From a virus, in IMG/VR virus record IMGVR_UViG_3300046167_000611, positions 1 to 29,793 of that record: 29,793 bases of DNA. One strand, 5' to 3'. A program made the position numbers and the translations under genes. This document shows positions 22,471-29,793 of this stretch, piece after piece. The number at the start of each line of letters is the position of its first letter. The first letter of the stretch is position 1. The notes under the pieces were generated by a model. That model was not told the origin of the DNA. It saw only the letters and a list, made by a program, of their open reading frames with translations, and did no database searches.

Positions 22471-22503
22471 AGCCCTAGCGTAAGGAACTAGGGCTAATTT
22501 TTA
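22471..22503 (+). terminator. rho-independent terminator after tail tube gene
   Basis: AGCCCTAG (22471-22478), nine-base loop, CTAGGGCT (22488-22495), then a T-rich tract. Perfect 8-bp stem. Confidence 0.85.
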
Positions 22504-22509
22504 TTTAAT

Positions 22510-22899
22510 ATGGCAAACAGAAGAAGGGGGTACTACACTTTAAAGCTAGGCGGTAAAAACCGTACACTTCATTTTAGTATGAATTTTTGGGCAAACTTCA
22601 CAGAAGCCCAGGGCGTAACACTAGACCAAATAGGTCAAATTTTTAGCCAAGGTTTAAGCCTTAGCGCTATTCGCGACTTAATATACAGCGCACTACTAGC
22701 AAACGACCAGGAAAATAATAACGAAATAGAATATAATAAGTTTACTGTAGGCGCCTGGTTAGAAGACCTTACAGGCGACCAGCTAAACGACATAGTAGCG
22801 GCGCTTTTAGAAACCAAACTACTAGGTAACGACCTTAATATGGGCGTAAAGCGCAACGTACAAGCTAGTACAAAACAGCAAAAAAAAACAAAGCCCTAA
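22510..22899 (+). CDS. tail assembly chaperone, short form
   Basis: A 129-residue protein between the tube and tape-measure genes, the conserved place of the gpG-like tail assembly chaperone. It has YYTLKLGGKNRTLHFSMNFW, helices with TLDQIGQIFS and AIRDLIYSAL, and the FTVGAWLEDLTGDQLNDIVA segment typical of these proteins, then a basic tail running into a poly-A slip site. It wraps the tape measure before tube polymerisation. The zero frame ends shortly after the slip site at 22897-22899. Confidence 0.82.
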   Translation: MANRRRGYYTLKLGGKNRTLHFSMNFWANFTEAQGVTLDQIGQIFSQGLSLSAIRDLIYSALLANDQENNNEIEYNKFTVGAWLEDLTGDQLNDIVAALLETKLLGNDLNMGVKRNVQASTKQQKKTKP

Positions 22900-23252
22900 C
22901 CTGGGACGACCTACTAGACTATTACATAGGACAAATAGGTATAAACCCTAACGACTTTTGGGCTAATACTTGGAATGAAAACCAGCTGCTAGGCGAAAGC
23001 CACACTATAAATAATTATTTAGACTGGGAACGTACGCGTTATATATCTACTATGTTATATAACTTAAATTGTACTAAGCGCGGTCAAATGATAACGCCAG
23101 ACAAATTACTACCACTACCACAAGACGTATATTTAGAAAAGGGTGTCCCTAAAAGCACTAAAGAAGACTACGATAAGTTTTTAGAAAAAGTAGCAAGGGC
23201 TAAAGCTGGCGGCAGTAAAACTGTAGCAAACTTTAAAAATACTAACGGTTAA
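22510..23252 (+). CDS. tail assembly chaperone, -1 frameshift long form (gpGT-like)
   Basis: Slipping back one base in the nine-A run at 22880-22888 enters a frame that stays open to 23252. The joined product has about 247 residues. The extension begins LTWDDLLDYYIGQIG and has DFWANTWNENQLLGE, the (F)W-x2-T-x2-E pattern common in second tail chaperones, and a basic end. No suitable start codon exists near the beginning of this frame; the first ATG is at 23052. This is the standard arrangement for programmed -1 frameshifting in long-tailed phages, different from the +1 insertions elsewhere in the window. Confidence 0.78.
22880..22888 (+). promoter_or_regulatory. -1 ribosomal frameshift slip site
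   Basis: Nine A residues read as cAA AAA AAA Aca in the zero frame, so the A-AAA-AAA heptamer allows both tRNAs to re-pair after a -1 slip. The stop comes 3 codons later. Only a weak CCC/GGG hairpin is visible downstream. Confidence 0.7.
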
Positions 23253-23260
23253 TTTTTTTG

Positions 23261-23268
23261 TAATTTTA
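23261..23268 (+). promoter_or_regulatory. possible promoter box (TAATTTTA) before tape measure
   Basis: TTTTTTTGTAATTTTACAG, 18 bp before the ATG. Shares the TTTTACAG ending with the site at 13569. Weak match to TAnnTTTG. Confidence 0.3.
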
Positions 23269-23286
23269 CAGCTATAATTCTACACT

Positions 23287-25773
23287 ATGGCAGACCAAAA
23301 ATTAAGGATATTATTAGAAGCTGACAGTAGTAAACTTACTAAAGGCTTAGATAAGGCTGGAAGTAAATTACAGGCTTTTGGCGCTAAAACCCAGGCTGTA
23401 GGTAAAAATTTATCTACTAAATTAACACTACCGTTATCTTTAGCTGGTGGTGCTGCTTTAAAATTAGCTGTAGACTTTGACAAGTCTATGACTAAAATAC
23501 AAAGTTTAGTAGGTGTAGCGGCAGCTGACGTAGATAAAATGGGCGAAACTGCTAAAAAAATGGCTACCGATACTGGTAAAAGCGCCGCAGAAGCAGCAGA
23601 AGCACTATTTTTTATAACGTCCGCTGGACTTAGGGGTAAAGAAGCTACAGACGTTTTAAACGCTTCATTAAAAGCCGCAGCTGTAGGGACTAGGCGAAAC
23701 GGCTACTGTAGCCGACTTAGCTACGTCCGCTATGAACGCATACGGTAGCGCCAACCTAAACGCCGAAGCAGCTACTGACGTTATGGTAAGCGCTGTAAGA
23801 GAAGGTAAATTAGAAGCTTCTGAACTAGCGCAAAGTATGGGTGCTGTACTTCCAGTAGCTTCAAATATGGGTGTACAATTCCACGAAGTAGGCGCTGCTT
23901 TTGCCGCACTATCTAGAACAGGTACTGGCGCCGCAGAAGCCGCTACACAAATTAGAAGTATTTTAACTTCACTACTTAAACCCACAAAACAAGCAGAAGA
24001 CCAACTAAGCGCCTTAGGTTTGTCAAGCGCTGGGCTTAGACAAAGTTTAAAAGAAGACGGACTACTAGCTACTTTAGAAATACTTAAACAAAAATTCGAA
24101 GGTAACGACACAGCCGCCCAGAATGTATTTGGGAATGTGCGTGCGCTGTCTGGTGTAATGGACTTACTAGGCGCTGGTGTAGATAGTACTAGGGCTATTT
24201 TTGACGCTATGAACGATACCCAAGGCGCTACAGCTAAAGCGTTTGCAGCTACTTCTGAAAGCGCAAGTTTTAAACTTACTAAGGGGTTAAATTCTGTTAA
24301 AATAGCACTAACAGAAGTAGGCGCTGAATTACTAGAAAGCCTAGTACCACTATTTGAAGGGTTTACTAAAACTATTATAAATATTACAAAAAAGTTTAAT
24401 GAACTAGACAAAAGCACAAAAAAAATAATTCTAGCTATAGGCGGTATAGCTGCCGTTATTGGTCCTATACTAATAGTAATAGGTAAAATGTCTTTAGGTT
24501 TTGGCGCTTTAATAAAAGCCTTACCACTTGTAGCTAGTGGGTTTAGAGTTTTAACCGCAGGCTATGATAGCTAACCCCTATACTAGCTGTAGCAACTGCA
24601 ATAGCAGCCGTTACTGTAGCAATAGTTCAGTATAAAAAAAGCCAAAAAGAAGCTAATAAAGTAGCACTTGAACAAATGAACGCCGCACAATTAGGCGAAA
24701 AAATAGAAGAACTAGAAAAAAGAAAACAAGCCCTTTATAAACGCGGTTATAAAGACGGACAGCATAGGGTACAATTAGTACAGGACGAAATAGACGTATA
24801 TAAAAAACAAATAGAAGTAGTAAACGAAGCTACTACAGCTAACGAAGAACTAGAAAAACAAAGACTAGCAACATCAAATACACCAGCACCTACAGCCCTA
24901 CCTACAATGGGCGGCGGCGAAACTAAAAAACCTATGGCTGCTGTAAGCACTGTAAGCGCCCTAGGTGCTACAGCTGGTTATACTATAGATACTACCCAGC
25001 AGTTAAATTTAGAAGCTGGAAGTAGTTTACTAGGCGAGATGCAAACGGTAACTACAGACCCTGTAGCTATGTTAGCAGCTAGTGTAGCTAGTAGTACAGA
25101 AGAATTAAAGAGTAGATTAGGAGCTGCAAACGAAGTGCTAAGGGCTAAAGGACTAGAACAGCAAATGATAGCCCAGGAAAACGCCTTAGCTGTTGGTGCT
25201 ATTGTTACTAGTAATTTACAAAATATAGCTATGGGTATTGGTGAAGCTTTAGGCGACGCTATAGCAAACGGCGGTAATTTAGTAGGTGCTTTAGCTAGTA
25301 CTATGCTTACTGGACTAGCAAATATGGCTATACAAATGGGTAAATTAGTTTTGCAAAACGGTATAGCTATAGAAGCTATAAAAGAAGCGTTAACGTCTTT
25401 ACAGGGTCCTTTAGCTATAGCTGCTGGTATAGCTTTAATAGCTATAGGTTCAGCAGTCAAAGCTGGCGCTGCTAACATAGCAAAAGGCAAAGGCAAAGGC
25501 GGCGGCGGTGGCGGTCAAAGCGGACCACGTAGCGGCGCTGTAGCGGCGTTTGCTAATGGCGGTATAGTTAGCGGTCCCACGCTTGGACTAATGGGCGAAT
25601 ATGCAGGCGCTAAGTCTAACCCAGAAGTAATAGCGCCACTAGATAAACTTAAAAATATTATAGGCGGCGGTCAAGCCCAGCAAGTAAACGTAGGTGGCGA
25701 ATTTAGATTAAACGGTCAAGACCTAGTAGTAGCACTTCAGCGCGCTGAAAAACAGCGCGGTAGAATTAAATAA
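23287..25773 (+). CDS. tail tape measure protein (three one-base insertions)
   Basis: Removing one G at 23686-23688, one G at 24560-24561 and one C at 24575-24578 gives a single frame of about 827 residues. The N-terminus (LRILLEADSSKLTKGLDKAG) and the TP901-type core (DFDKSMTKIQSLVGVAAADV, DTGKSAAEAAEALFFITSAG) are typical. Hydrophobic segments near the middle (IILAIGGIAAVIGPILIVIG and the LAVATAIAAVTVAIV region restored by the repair) would be membrane-active. A helical region and a Gly-rich C-terminus with AVAAFANGGIVSGPTLGLMG and SNPEVIAPLDKL complete it. It sets tail length and helps DNA entry. The length predicts a tail of roughly 120 nm by the 1.5 Å per residue rule. Confidence 0.85.
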
Positions 25774-25779
25774 ACAAAT

Positions 25780-27831
25780 ATGGCTTACGGCGTAAAATAT
25801 AGGTTAGACTTTGAAGACCACGAAGGCAACGGTAAAAGACTGGATATTTTAAAAAACAACTATATAGGTAGTATACTGCCGCTAGTAGGTGGCGCAGAAC
25901 CTGTTAAAATAAAATGGGACGGCGACGACGATTTTTATAGTCCTATAATTGGTAGCACCTGTAGTATAAACCTATACCAAACAGACGAAACAAATTACGA
26001 CGACTTTTTTAACGAACCAGAACGAGAATATAAAGTAGAAGTTTATACCTCACAGTCTAAAGCAGATGCTTTTAAAAATAGAATACAATTAGATGGCGGT
26101 ATATCTGAATCCGCAAAATTTATAGACGAAGAATTAACAGAAACCCAAGACAACTATACACTATTTTGGACTGGCTGGCTACTTAGCGACCAGTTTAAAG
26201 AACTAATGGCGCCAAACCCACAAGCTATACAGCTAACAGCTATAGATGGACTAGGCGAACTAGATAACCTTTTTGTAGATAACACTTTTTATAGTATAAA
26301 TACAGGGCTTCAAAGAATTGAAGCTAGCTTATCTGATATATTATGCGCTGCACTAAATAAAACTGGGCTAGGTTTAGACGTTATTATTAACAACGAACTA
26401 AGCGTATACGATATTTTTGGTAATAGGTCTGAATTTTTAACGTATGTAAATAATTTTATAAACGAAAGCGTTTTTTTAAACGACGAATACGAATTTTTTA
26501 ATGTAAAAGAATTTTTAGAAAACGTACTAAAAAGCGTAAACAGCAGGGTATTCCAGGCAAACGGTAAATTTGTAGTAGTAAATAACAGTTTATATAGTGA
26601 ACAAGCTGTAATAGACTACGTTAAAAACTATATAGACGATAACGACGCTGTACCTAGTGGTATAGGCGCACTACGCCAAGCGTATTTAAAAGGCGATATA
26701 GAACAGTTATACTACCAAAGATTTAACAGTAGCGGCACTTTGCAAGGCGACTACTACTACGAAGGTTTAAGAACTATACGTACAGACTTACAGCCACTAG
26801 ACCAAAATTTGACACGCGAAGCTGAACGCGGTTATAAAGCTTTACGATACAAAACAGAACTTGTAAAAGCTAATCTAAGCTATAAAGAAGATGCAGGTTT
26901 TGAATTCCAAAACACAAGCCACTGGACTATAAGTAACGGTAGTTTTGTAACTGACGAAATAGCTTTTAGTGGTGTACGTAGTTTTAAAACTACAGCTACA
27001 AATTTTGGCGCAACACCAACAAGTTTAGCTATTACTGGTAACTATTTATACCCTAGAGATTTAGATTTAAAACTAAAGCTAAGTTATTATTATAGCGCCA
27101 CAGGTTTACAGACTTCTTTAAACTATAATAAATTCTGGTGCCAACTTTACTTTAGTAACGGACCAACATACTATTACGATAGCGCTAATAATAACTGGAC
27201 TACTACAGTAAAATACTTCTTTTTTGAAGACGCGGCTATATCGTCCGCTAACAAATGGATAAGTCAAGACATAAGTATAGCCAAGCTACCAGCGGCAGCT
27301 AGTCAAAGCCAGACTGTAATTTTAAAAATTTACGGTCCACAAAGCTATTTACTAAACTACCAGGGTGTTTATGTAGATAACACTATACTATATTTAGATA
27401 GCCCTAGCACCCAGGCAAATGTAATAACACTAACACAAGACACCACTACAAATGTTATAATAGGCGACTTAGAAGTAGAACGCCCACTAAACGGCTTAGT
27501 ACTAGACTATACAGGGGTTTATGACGTTAGTAATTTCCTTAGTACTTCTACGCCAGTAATACAAACCCAGAAGCAACAGCTAGACGACTTTAGGACTATT
27601 GTAACTAGGTACGAAGGTACAGTATATAACAATGAAACCGCGCCAGTTACGCCTATGGATAAAATACGTATAAACTTTACAAACTTTAGCGAACCAGACA
27701 GCTTAATACTAGACGGTTTAGAATATAGTGTAAAGTCAAATAGGTACAATATAATAGCACATAAACCAAACCAAGACAACCCAGTAGCAGCTACTTCTAC
27801 TAGTAAATTTACAACTGTAATACAAAGTTAA
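25780..27831 (+). CDS. tail tip / baseplate-type protein with inserted module
   Basis: A 683-residue protein directly after the tape measure. The N-terminal third has IKWDGDDDFYSPIIGSTCSI and NYTLFWTGWLLSDQFKELMA with IQLTAIDGLGELDNLFVDN, a beta-rich tail-tip pattern I associate with Bacteroidota phages. Then comes a helical region (LSDILCAALNKTGLGLDV), a domain with SRVFQANGKFVVVNNSLYS and a carbohydrate-binding-like beta-sandwich (about residues 365-550, HWTISNGSFVTDEIAFSGVR). Residues ~90-126 (TSQSKADAFKNRIQLDGGIS) interrupt the link between EYKVEVY and NYTLFWTGW and carry the shared motif. It is probably the hub or adsorption-apparatus protein. Confidence 0.72.
   Translation: MAYGVKYRLDFEDHEGNGKRLDILKNNYIGSILPLVGGAEPVKIKWDGDDDFYSPIIGSTCSINLYQTDETNYDDFFNEPEREYKVEVYTSQSKADAFKNRIQLDGGISESAKFIDEELTETQDNYTLFWTGWLLSDQFKELMAPNPQAIQLTAIDGLGELDNLFVDNTFYSINTGLQRIEASLSDILCAALNKTGLGLDVIINNELSVYDIFGNRSEFLTYVNNFINESVFLNDEYEFFNVKEFLENVLKSVNSRVFQANGKFVVVNNSLYSEQAVIDYVKNYIDDNDAVPSGIGALRQAYLKGDIEQLYYQRFNSSGTLQGDYYYEGLRTIRTDLQPLDQNLTREAERGYKALRYKTELVKANLSYKEDAGFEFQNTSHWTISNGSFVTDEIAFSGVRSFKTTATNFGATPTSLAITGNYLYPRDLDLKLKLSYYYSATGLQTSLNYNKFWCQLYFSNGPTYYYDSANNNWTTTVKYFFFEDAAISSANKWISQDISIAKLPAAASQSQTVILKIYGPQSYLLNYQGVYVDNTILYLDSPSTQANVITLTQDTTTNVIIGDLEVERPLNGLVLDYTGVYDVSNFLSTSTPVIQTQKQQLDDFRTIVTRYEGTVYNNETAPVTPMDKIRINFTNFSEPDSLILDGLEYSVKSNRYNIIAHKPNQDNPVAATSTSKFTTVIQS
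26071..26121 (+). other. GG(T/I)xE(S/A) module, copy C
   Basis: Codes for residues 98-114 of the tail tip protein, FKNRIQLDGGISESAKF. Local codons (TCA, TCC, GAT, AAA) are more host-like than the flanks. The Cys of copies A and B is replaced by Phe. Confidence 0.6.
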
Positions 27832-27853
27832 AACGGTCCCTTTGTTTGCTGCG

Positions 27854-27891
27854 AAACCTACCTGTATGCTTAGCGCTGGGTAGGTTTTTTT
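27854..27891 (+). terminator. rho-independent terminator after tail genes
   Basis: AAACCTACC (27854-27862) pairs with GGTAGGTTT (27879-27887), then T residues. Marks the end of the late region. Confidence 0.85.
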
Positions 27892-27901
27892 ATATCAATA
27901 C

Positions 27902-27945
27902 TTTAAAAATAGTTTGCATAGTTTAAAATCTATTTGTAGTTTAGC
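27902..27945 (+). promoter_or_regulatory. promoter/operator-like element, copy 2 (early operon)
   Basis: Near-copy of 12509-12552 placed just after the late terminator and 15 bp before the HTH gene. Contains three TAGTTT words, TTTGCATAG and CTATTTGTAG. The promoter function is inferred from position; the HTH product encoded next is a candidate repressor. Confidence 0.6.
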
Positions 27946-27960
27946 ATTAAAATATACGAT

Positions 27961-28161
27961 ATGTATAAAGATTTATTTACAGCTGAAATGCGAAAGCTAG
28001 GCTACACTTTAAAAGATATATGCGAACTAATAGGCGCCAAATACCCTACGGTATATACGCGTTTAGATAGCCCAGAAACTTTTAGAGTAGCTGAACTTCG
28101 CGCGTTACATAAGGCTGGTTTTAGTATAGATGTAACTTTTAATTTAATTTTAAACAAGTGA
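27961..28161 (+). CDS. small helix-turn-helix DNA-binding protein
   Basis: A 66-residue protein, first gene of the early operon. LGYTLKDICELIGAKYPTVY is a helix-turn-helix, followed by TRLDSPETFRVAELRALHKA, a Cro/CI-like arrangement. It should bind DNA as a dimer. The duplicated 44-bp element directly upstream, with repeated TAGTTT words, is a plausible operator, which would give autoregulation and also control of the tiny-ORF cassette at 12.5 kb. Its stop overlaps the next start by 4 bp. Confidence 0.75.
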   Translation: MYKDLFTAEMRKLGYTLKDICELIGAKYPTVYTRLDSPETFRVAELRALHKAGFSIDVTFNLILNK

Positions 28162-28637
28162 GAACAGTAAATATAAAAGGTAAGGAGTATATAACCGTTA
28201 ACGAACGGCTTATACACTTTAGAAAGGAAGCCGCCTATAAGGGCTGGCGAATAGTCGAAGACCTAGTAAGTTTAGACGACAAAGAAGGCGTATTTAAAGC
28301 CACTATTTTGGACCCAGACGGCAACGAAATGGTAAGCGCACACGCCCAGGAATACCGCGATAGTAGCTACATAAATAAAACGTCGTTTTTAGAAAACGGT
28401 TTTACTAGTGCTTTAGGGCGCGCGTTAGGCTATTTAGGTATAGGACTAGACACTAGTATAGCTAGTGCTGACGAAGTAGGTAACGCTGTTAGTAACCAAG
28501 ATAACAAAAGCTGGCTAACAGAAAACCAACTAAACGCAACCCTAAAGGGTACGGTAGACCAGGCTAAAAAGGTCCTGGCTAATTACAAAATGAAAAAAGA
28601 GTATAACCAGCAGATAACTGCAAAATTCAATATATAA
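28158..28637 (+). CDS. putative single-strand annealing/recombination protein
   Basis: A 159-residue protein. NERLIHFRKEAAYKGWRIVE, then FKATILDPDGNEMVSAHAQE, then SSYINKTSFLENGFTSALGR and ALGYLGIGLDTSIASADEV. The last part (ES/EN-x-x-TSA-x-GRALGYLGIG) resembles the core of ERF/Rad52-type annealing proteins, and the same pattern recurs in Bacteroidota phage proteins encoded next to exonucleases. It lies two genes before a RecE-like exonuclease, with an SSB-like gene between, so a recombination trio is likely. Family membership is based on pattern only. Initiator appears to be the GTG-overlapping codon at 28158, since no ATG is available there. Confidence 0.55.
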   Translation: MRTVNIKGKEYITVNERLIHFRKEAAYKGWRIVEDLVSLDDKEGVFKATILDPDGNEMVSAHAQEYRDSSYINKTSFLENGFTSALGRALGYLGIGLDTSIASADEVGNAVSNQDNKSWLTENQLNATLKGTVDQAKKVLANYKMKKEYNQQITAKFNI

Positions 28638-28942
28638 TGAGTAACACGAAAACAAGTAACAAAAAACCTAATTACGTAGAAGGTGTACGACTATTTAAAC
28701 CTGGCGATAACGCGCCACAGAACCTTTTAGCAAACGTTTTAATAACGCCTAGAATACTTATAGAAACTTTAAAAAAGGACGACGTACAAGACGCTAAAGG
28801 CGAATACAAAGGCGACACGCAATATAAAGCGAACCTATGGAAAAACGACGACGGTAGTTTAAGTATGTCGTTTAATACATATAAGCCTACAGAACAAAAA
28901 GAAACCAAAGTAGCGCAAGGGGGCGCAGACCTACCCTGGTAG
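28637..28942 (+). CDS. SSB-like protein
   Basis: A 101-residue protein with a TAATG overlap with the annealing gene. A basic N-terminus leads to a beta-rich centre (NLLANVLITPRILIETL, TQYKANLWKNDDGSLSMSFN) and a flexible tail ending in ADLPW. An acidic-hydrophobic tip of this type (compare DDIPF) is the partner-binding tail of bacterial SSB. The OB fold is not certain from sequence, and it is shorter than typical SSB. A strong terminator follows. Confidence 0.45.
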   Translation: MSNTKTSNKKPNYVEGVRLFKPGDNAPQNLLANVLITPRILIETLKKDDVQDAKGEYKGDTQYKANLWKNDDGSLSMSFNTYKPTEQKETKVAQGGADLPW

Positions 28943-28953
28943 GTTTTAACAAC

Positions 28954-28982
28954 AGCCTGGGCGCCTAGCGCCTGGGCTTTTT
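28954..28982 (+). terminator. rho-independent terminator
   Basis: 11-bp stem with two G-U pairs: 28954-28964 with 28968-28978, three-base loop, then T residues to 28982. It lies between the SSB-like and exonuclease genes, so it may attenuate rather than fully stop the early transcript. Confidence 0.75.
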
Positions 28983-28994
28983 AATTATAAGTAA

Positions 28995-29756
28995 ATGAAA
29001 ATAGTAAAAGATACCAACGCAGAATACCATAGTAAAAAGGACTATATAAGCGCCAGCGGTTTAAAAATGATAGCTAAAAAAAGCGTACACCACTACCTAA
29101 ATGCAGACTTCAAAAGCACGCCTAGTATGGCGTTTGGAACTGCTGTACATACGGCTATATACGAACCTAGCGAATTTTATAAAGACTACCATATAATACC
29201 AAAAATAGACAGGCGTACAAAAGCTGGTAAAGAACTATACGCCGAACACCAAGCGAAAGCAGAAGGCAAAGAAGTACTAGACGAAGCCGACCATAAACGT
29301 ATACTAACAATACTAGAAAACTTAGATAAAAACCAGCAAGCTAAAGACCACGTACTAGGTGAGATGGAACTAAGCCACTATTTAGAATATGAAGGCGTAA
29401 AGGTTCGCGTACGTCCAGACTGCGTTAATAAAGTAGCTGGGTTTATTAGTGATGTAAAAACCTGCCAGGATAACAGCCCTAGGGCGTTTCTAAGCGACGT
29501 ATATAAATATAAATACCACATACAGGCGGCTTTTTATATGGATATGTTAAACGTAAATAAACTAGTTTTTATAGCAATAGAAACCAACGCGCCGTATAGT
29601 GTTGAAAATTATGTACTTAGCGACGAACTTATAGAAAAAGGTAGAAGGGAATATAAGAAAGCTATAGCAGACTGGAAGTACTACCAAGACACTAACGTAG
29701 CGCTAGGCTATGATGGTAAAAGAAACGACGACGGAATTATAATAGTTTTAGGTTAA
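28995..29756 (+). CDS. RecE/exonuclease VIII-like PD-(D/E)XK nuclease
   Basis: A 253-residue protein of the exonuclease VIII-like family. N-terminal YISASGLKMIAKKSVHHYLN and AFGTAVHTAIYEP (conserved His), then GVKVRVRPDCV (catalytic Asp), FISDVKTCQD (D-x-K) and KYKYHIQAAFYMDML (Gln/Tyr motif). The enzyme would resect double-stranded ends to provide single strands for the annealing protein encoded upstream. Complete within the window. An AT-rich leader and another ATG follow it. Confidence 0.88.
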   Translation: MKIVKDTNAEYHSKKDYISASGLKMIAKKSVHHYLNADFKSTPSMAFGTAVHTAIYEPSEFYKDYHIIPKIDRRTKAGKELYAEHQAKAEGKEVLDEADHKRILTILENLDKNQQAKDHVLGEMELSHYLEYEGVKVRVRPDCVNKVAGFISDVKTCQDNSPRAFLSDVYKYKYHIQAAFYMDMLNVNKLVFIAIETNAPYSVENYVLSDELIEKGRREYKKAIADWKYYQDTNVALGYDGKRNDDGIIIVLG

Positions 29757-29773
29757 TTTTTAAGTTTATAACA

Positions 29774-29793
29774 ATGAAAATGCAAAAATACAG
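29774..29793 (+). CDS. start of a further gene, 3' partial
   Basis: An ATG after an AT-rich leader of the kind seen before other genes here; only six codons (MKMQKY) lie in the window, so the product cannot be identified. Confidence 0.35.

Noticed and set aside
23668-24417. 249-codon minus-strand open frame opposite the tape measure gene
   Set aside because: Low-complexity Ser/Ala/Leu composition typical of antisense to Ala-rich helices; no start context or domain.
24978-25496. 172-codon minus-strand open frame opposite the tape measure C-terminus
   Set aside because: Same antisense artefact; Ala/Pro/Ile low complexity.

Overview
The window is 29.8 kb of AT-rich, compact bacteriophage DNA. 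Every gene I can support is on the + strand, and most neighbours overlap or abut (TAATG and ATGA junctions). The gene set is that of a tailed phage with a long non-contractile tail and an HK97-type head. The host is probably a member of the Bacteroidota, most likely Flavobacteriia. Reasons: several genes are preceded by TAnnTTTG boxes (the Bacteroidota -7 element), there are no clear Shine-Dalgarno sequences, and codon use is A/T-rich. No integrase, tRNA, rRNA, CRISPR array or insertion sequence was seen, so lifestyle cannot be judged.

Layout. 1-4882 is replication and nucleotide metabolism: a DnaA-domain-IV-like protein cut by the window edge, a VRR-NUC nuclease, a winged-helix replication initiator, a PD-(D/E)XK-like protein, a gp4-type primase-helicase and several tiny proteins. 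4893-12492 is packaging and head: terminase small and large subunits, a portal with a long C-terminal extension, a MuF protein fused to a zinc-metallopeptidase-like domain, prohead protease and major capsid protein. 12493-13566 is an inserted-looking stretch bounded by terminators: four tiny ORFs and an orphan PD-(D/E)XK endonuclease. 13569-16103 holds head-tail connectors, tail completion and a beta-rich virion protein. 16110-17157 is lysis (holin-like proteins, an M15 endolysin) plus a 43-residue basic protein. 17167-21498 holds three paralogous fibre/lectin-like proteins with different codon use, and an accessory protein. 21511-27831 is the tail: two tail-tube paralogues, tail assembly chaperone with a likely programmed -1 frameshift, tape measure and tail tip protein. 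27854-29793 starts an early operon: small HTH protein, putative single-strand annealing protein, SSB-like protein and RecE-like exonuclease. The replication genes at the left end probably continue this operon on the circular or permuted genome.

Two features stand out. First, a short segment with the pattern F-x-x-R-(V/I)-x3-G-G-(T/I)-x-E-(S/A) lies inside three unrelated virion proteins (tail completion, one tail-tube paralogue, tail tip). It looks like an inserted module and may be a mobile peptide domain. Second, replication-initiator, terminase, portal, MuF, fibre and tape-measure genes are interrupted by about fifteen frameshifts. Every one can be repaired by removing one base, nearly always from a run, and nine of them lie within 1.9 kb. 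I annotate these genes across the shifts. The pattern suits insertion-biased sequencing error, but real decay of the packaging genes is not excluded.

Regulation appears modular. A TAAATTTGTA-type box precedes portal, prohead protease and fibre genes. A 44-bp promoter/operator-like element upstream of the early operon is repeated upstream of the tiny-ORF cassette inside the late region.
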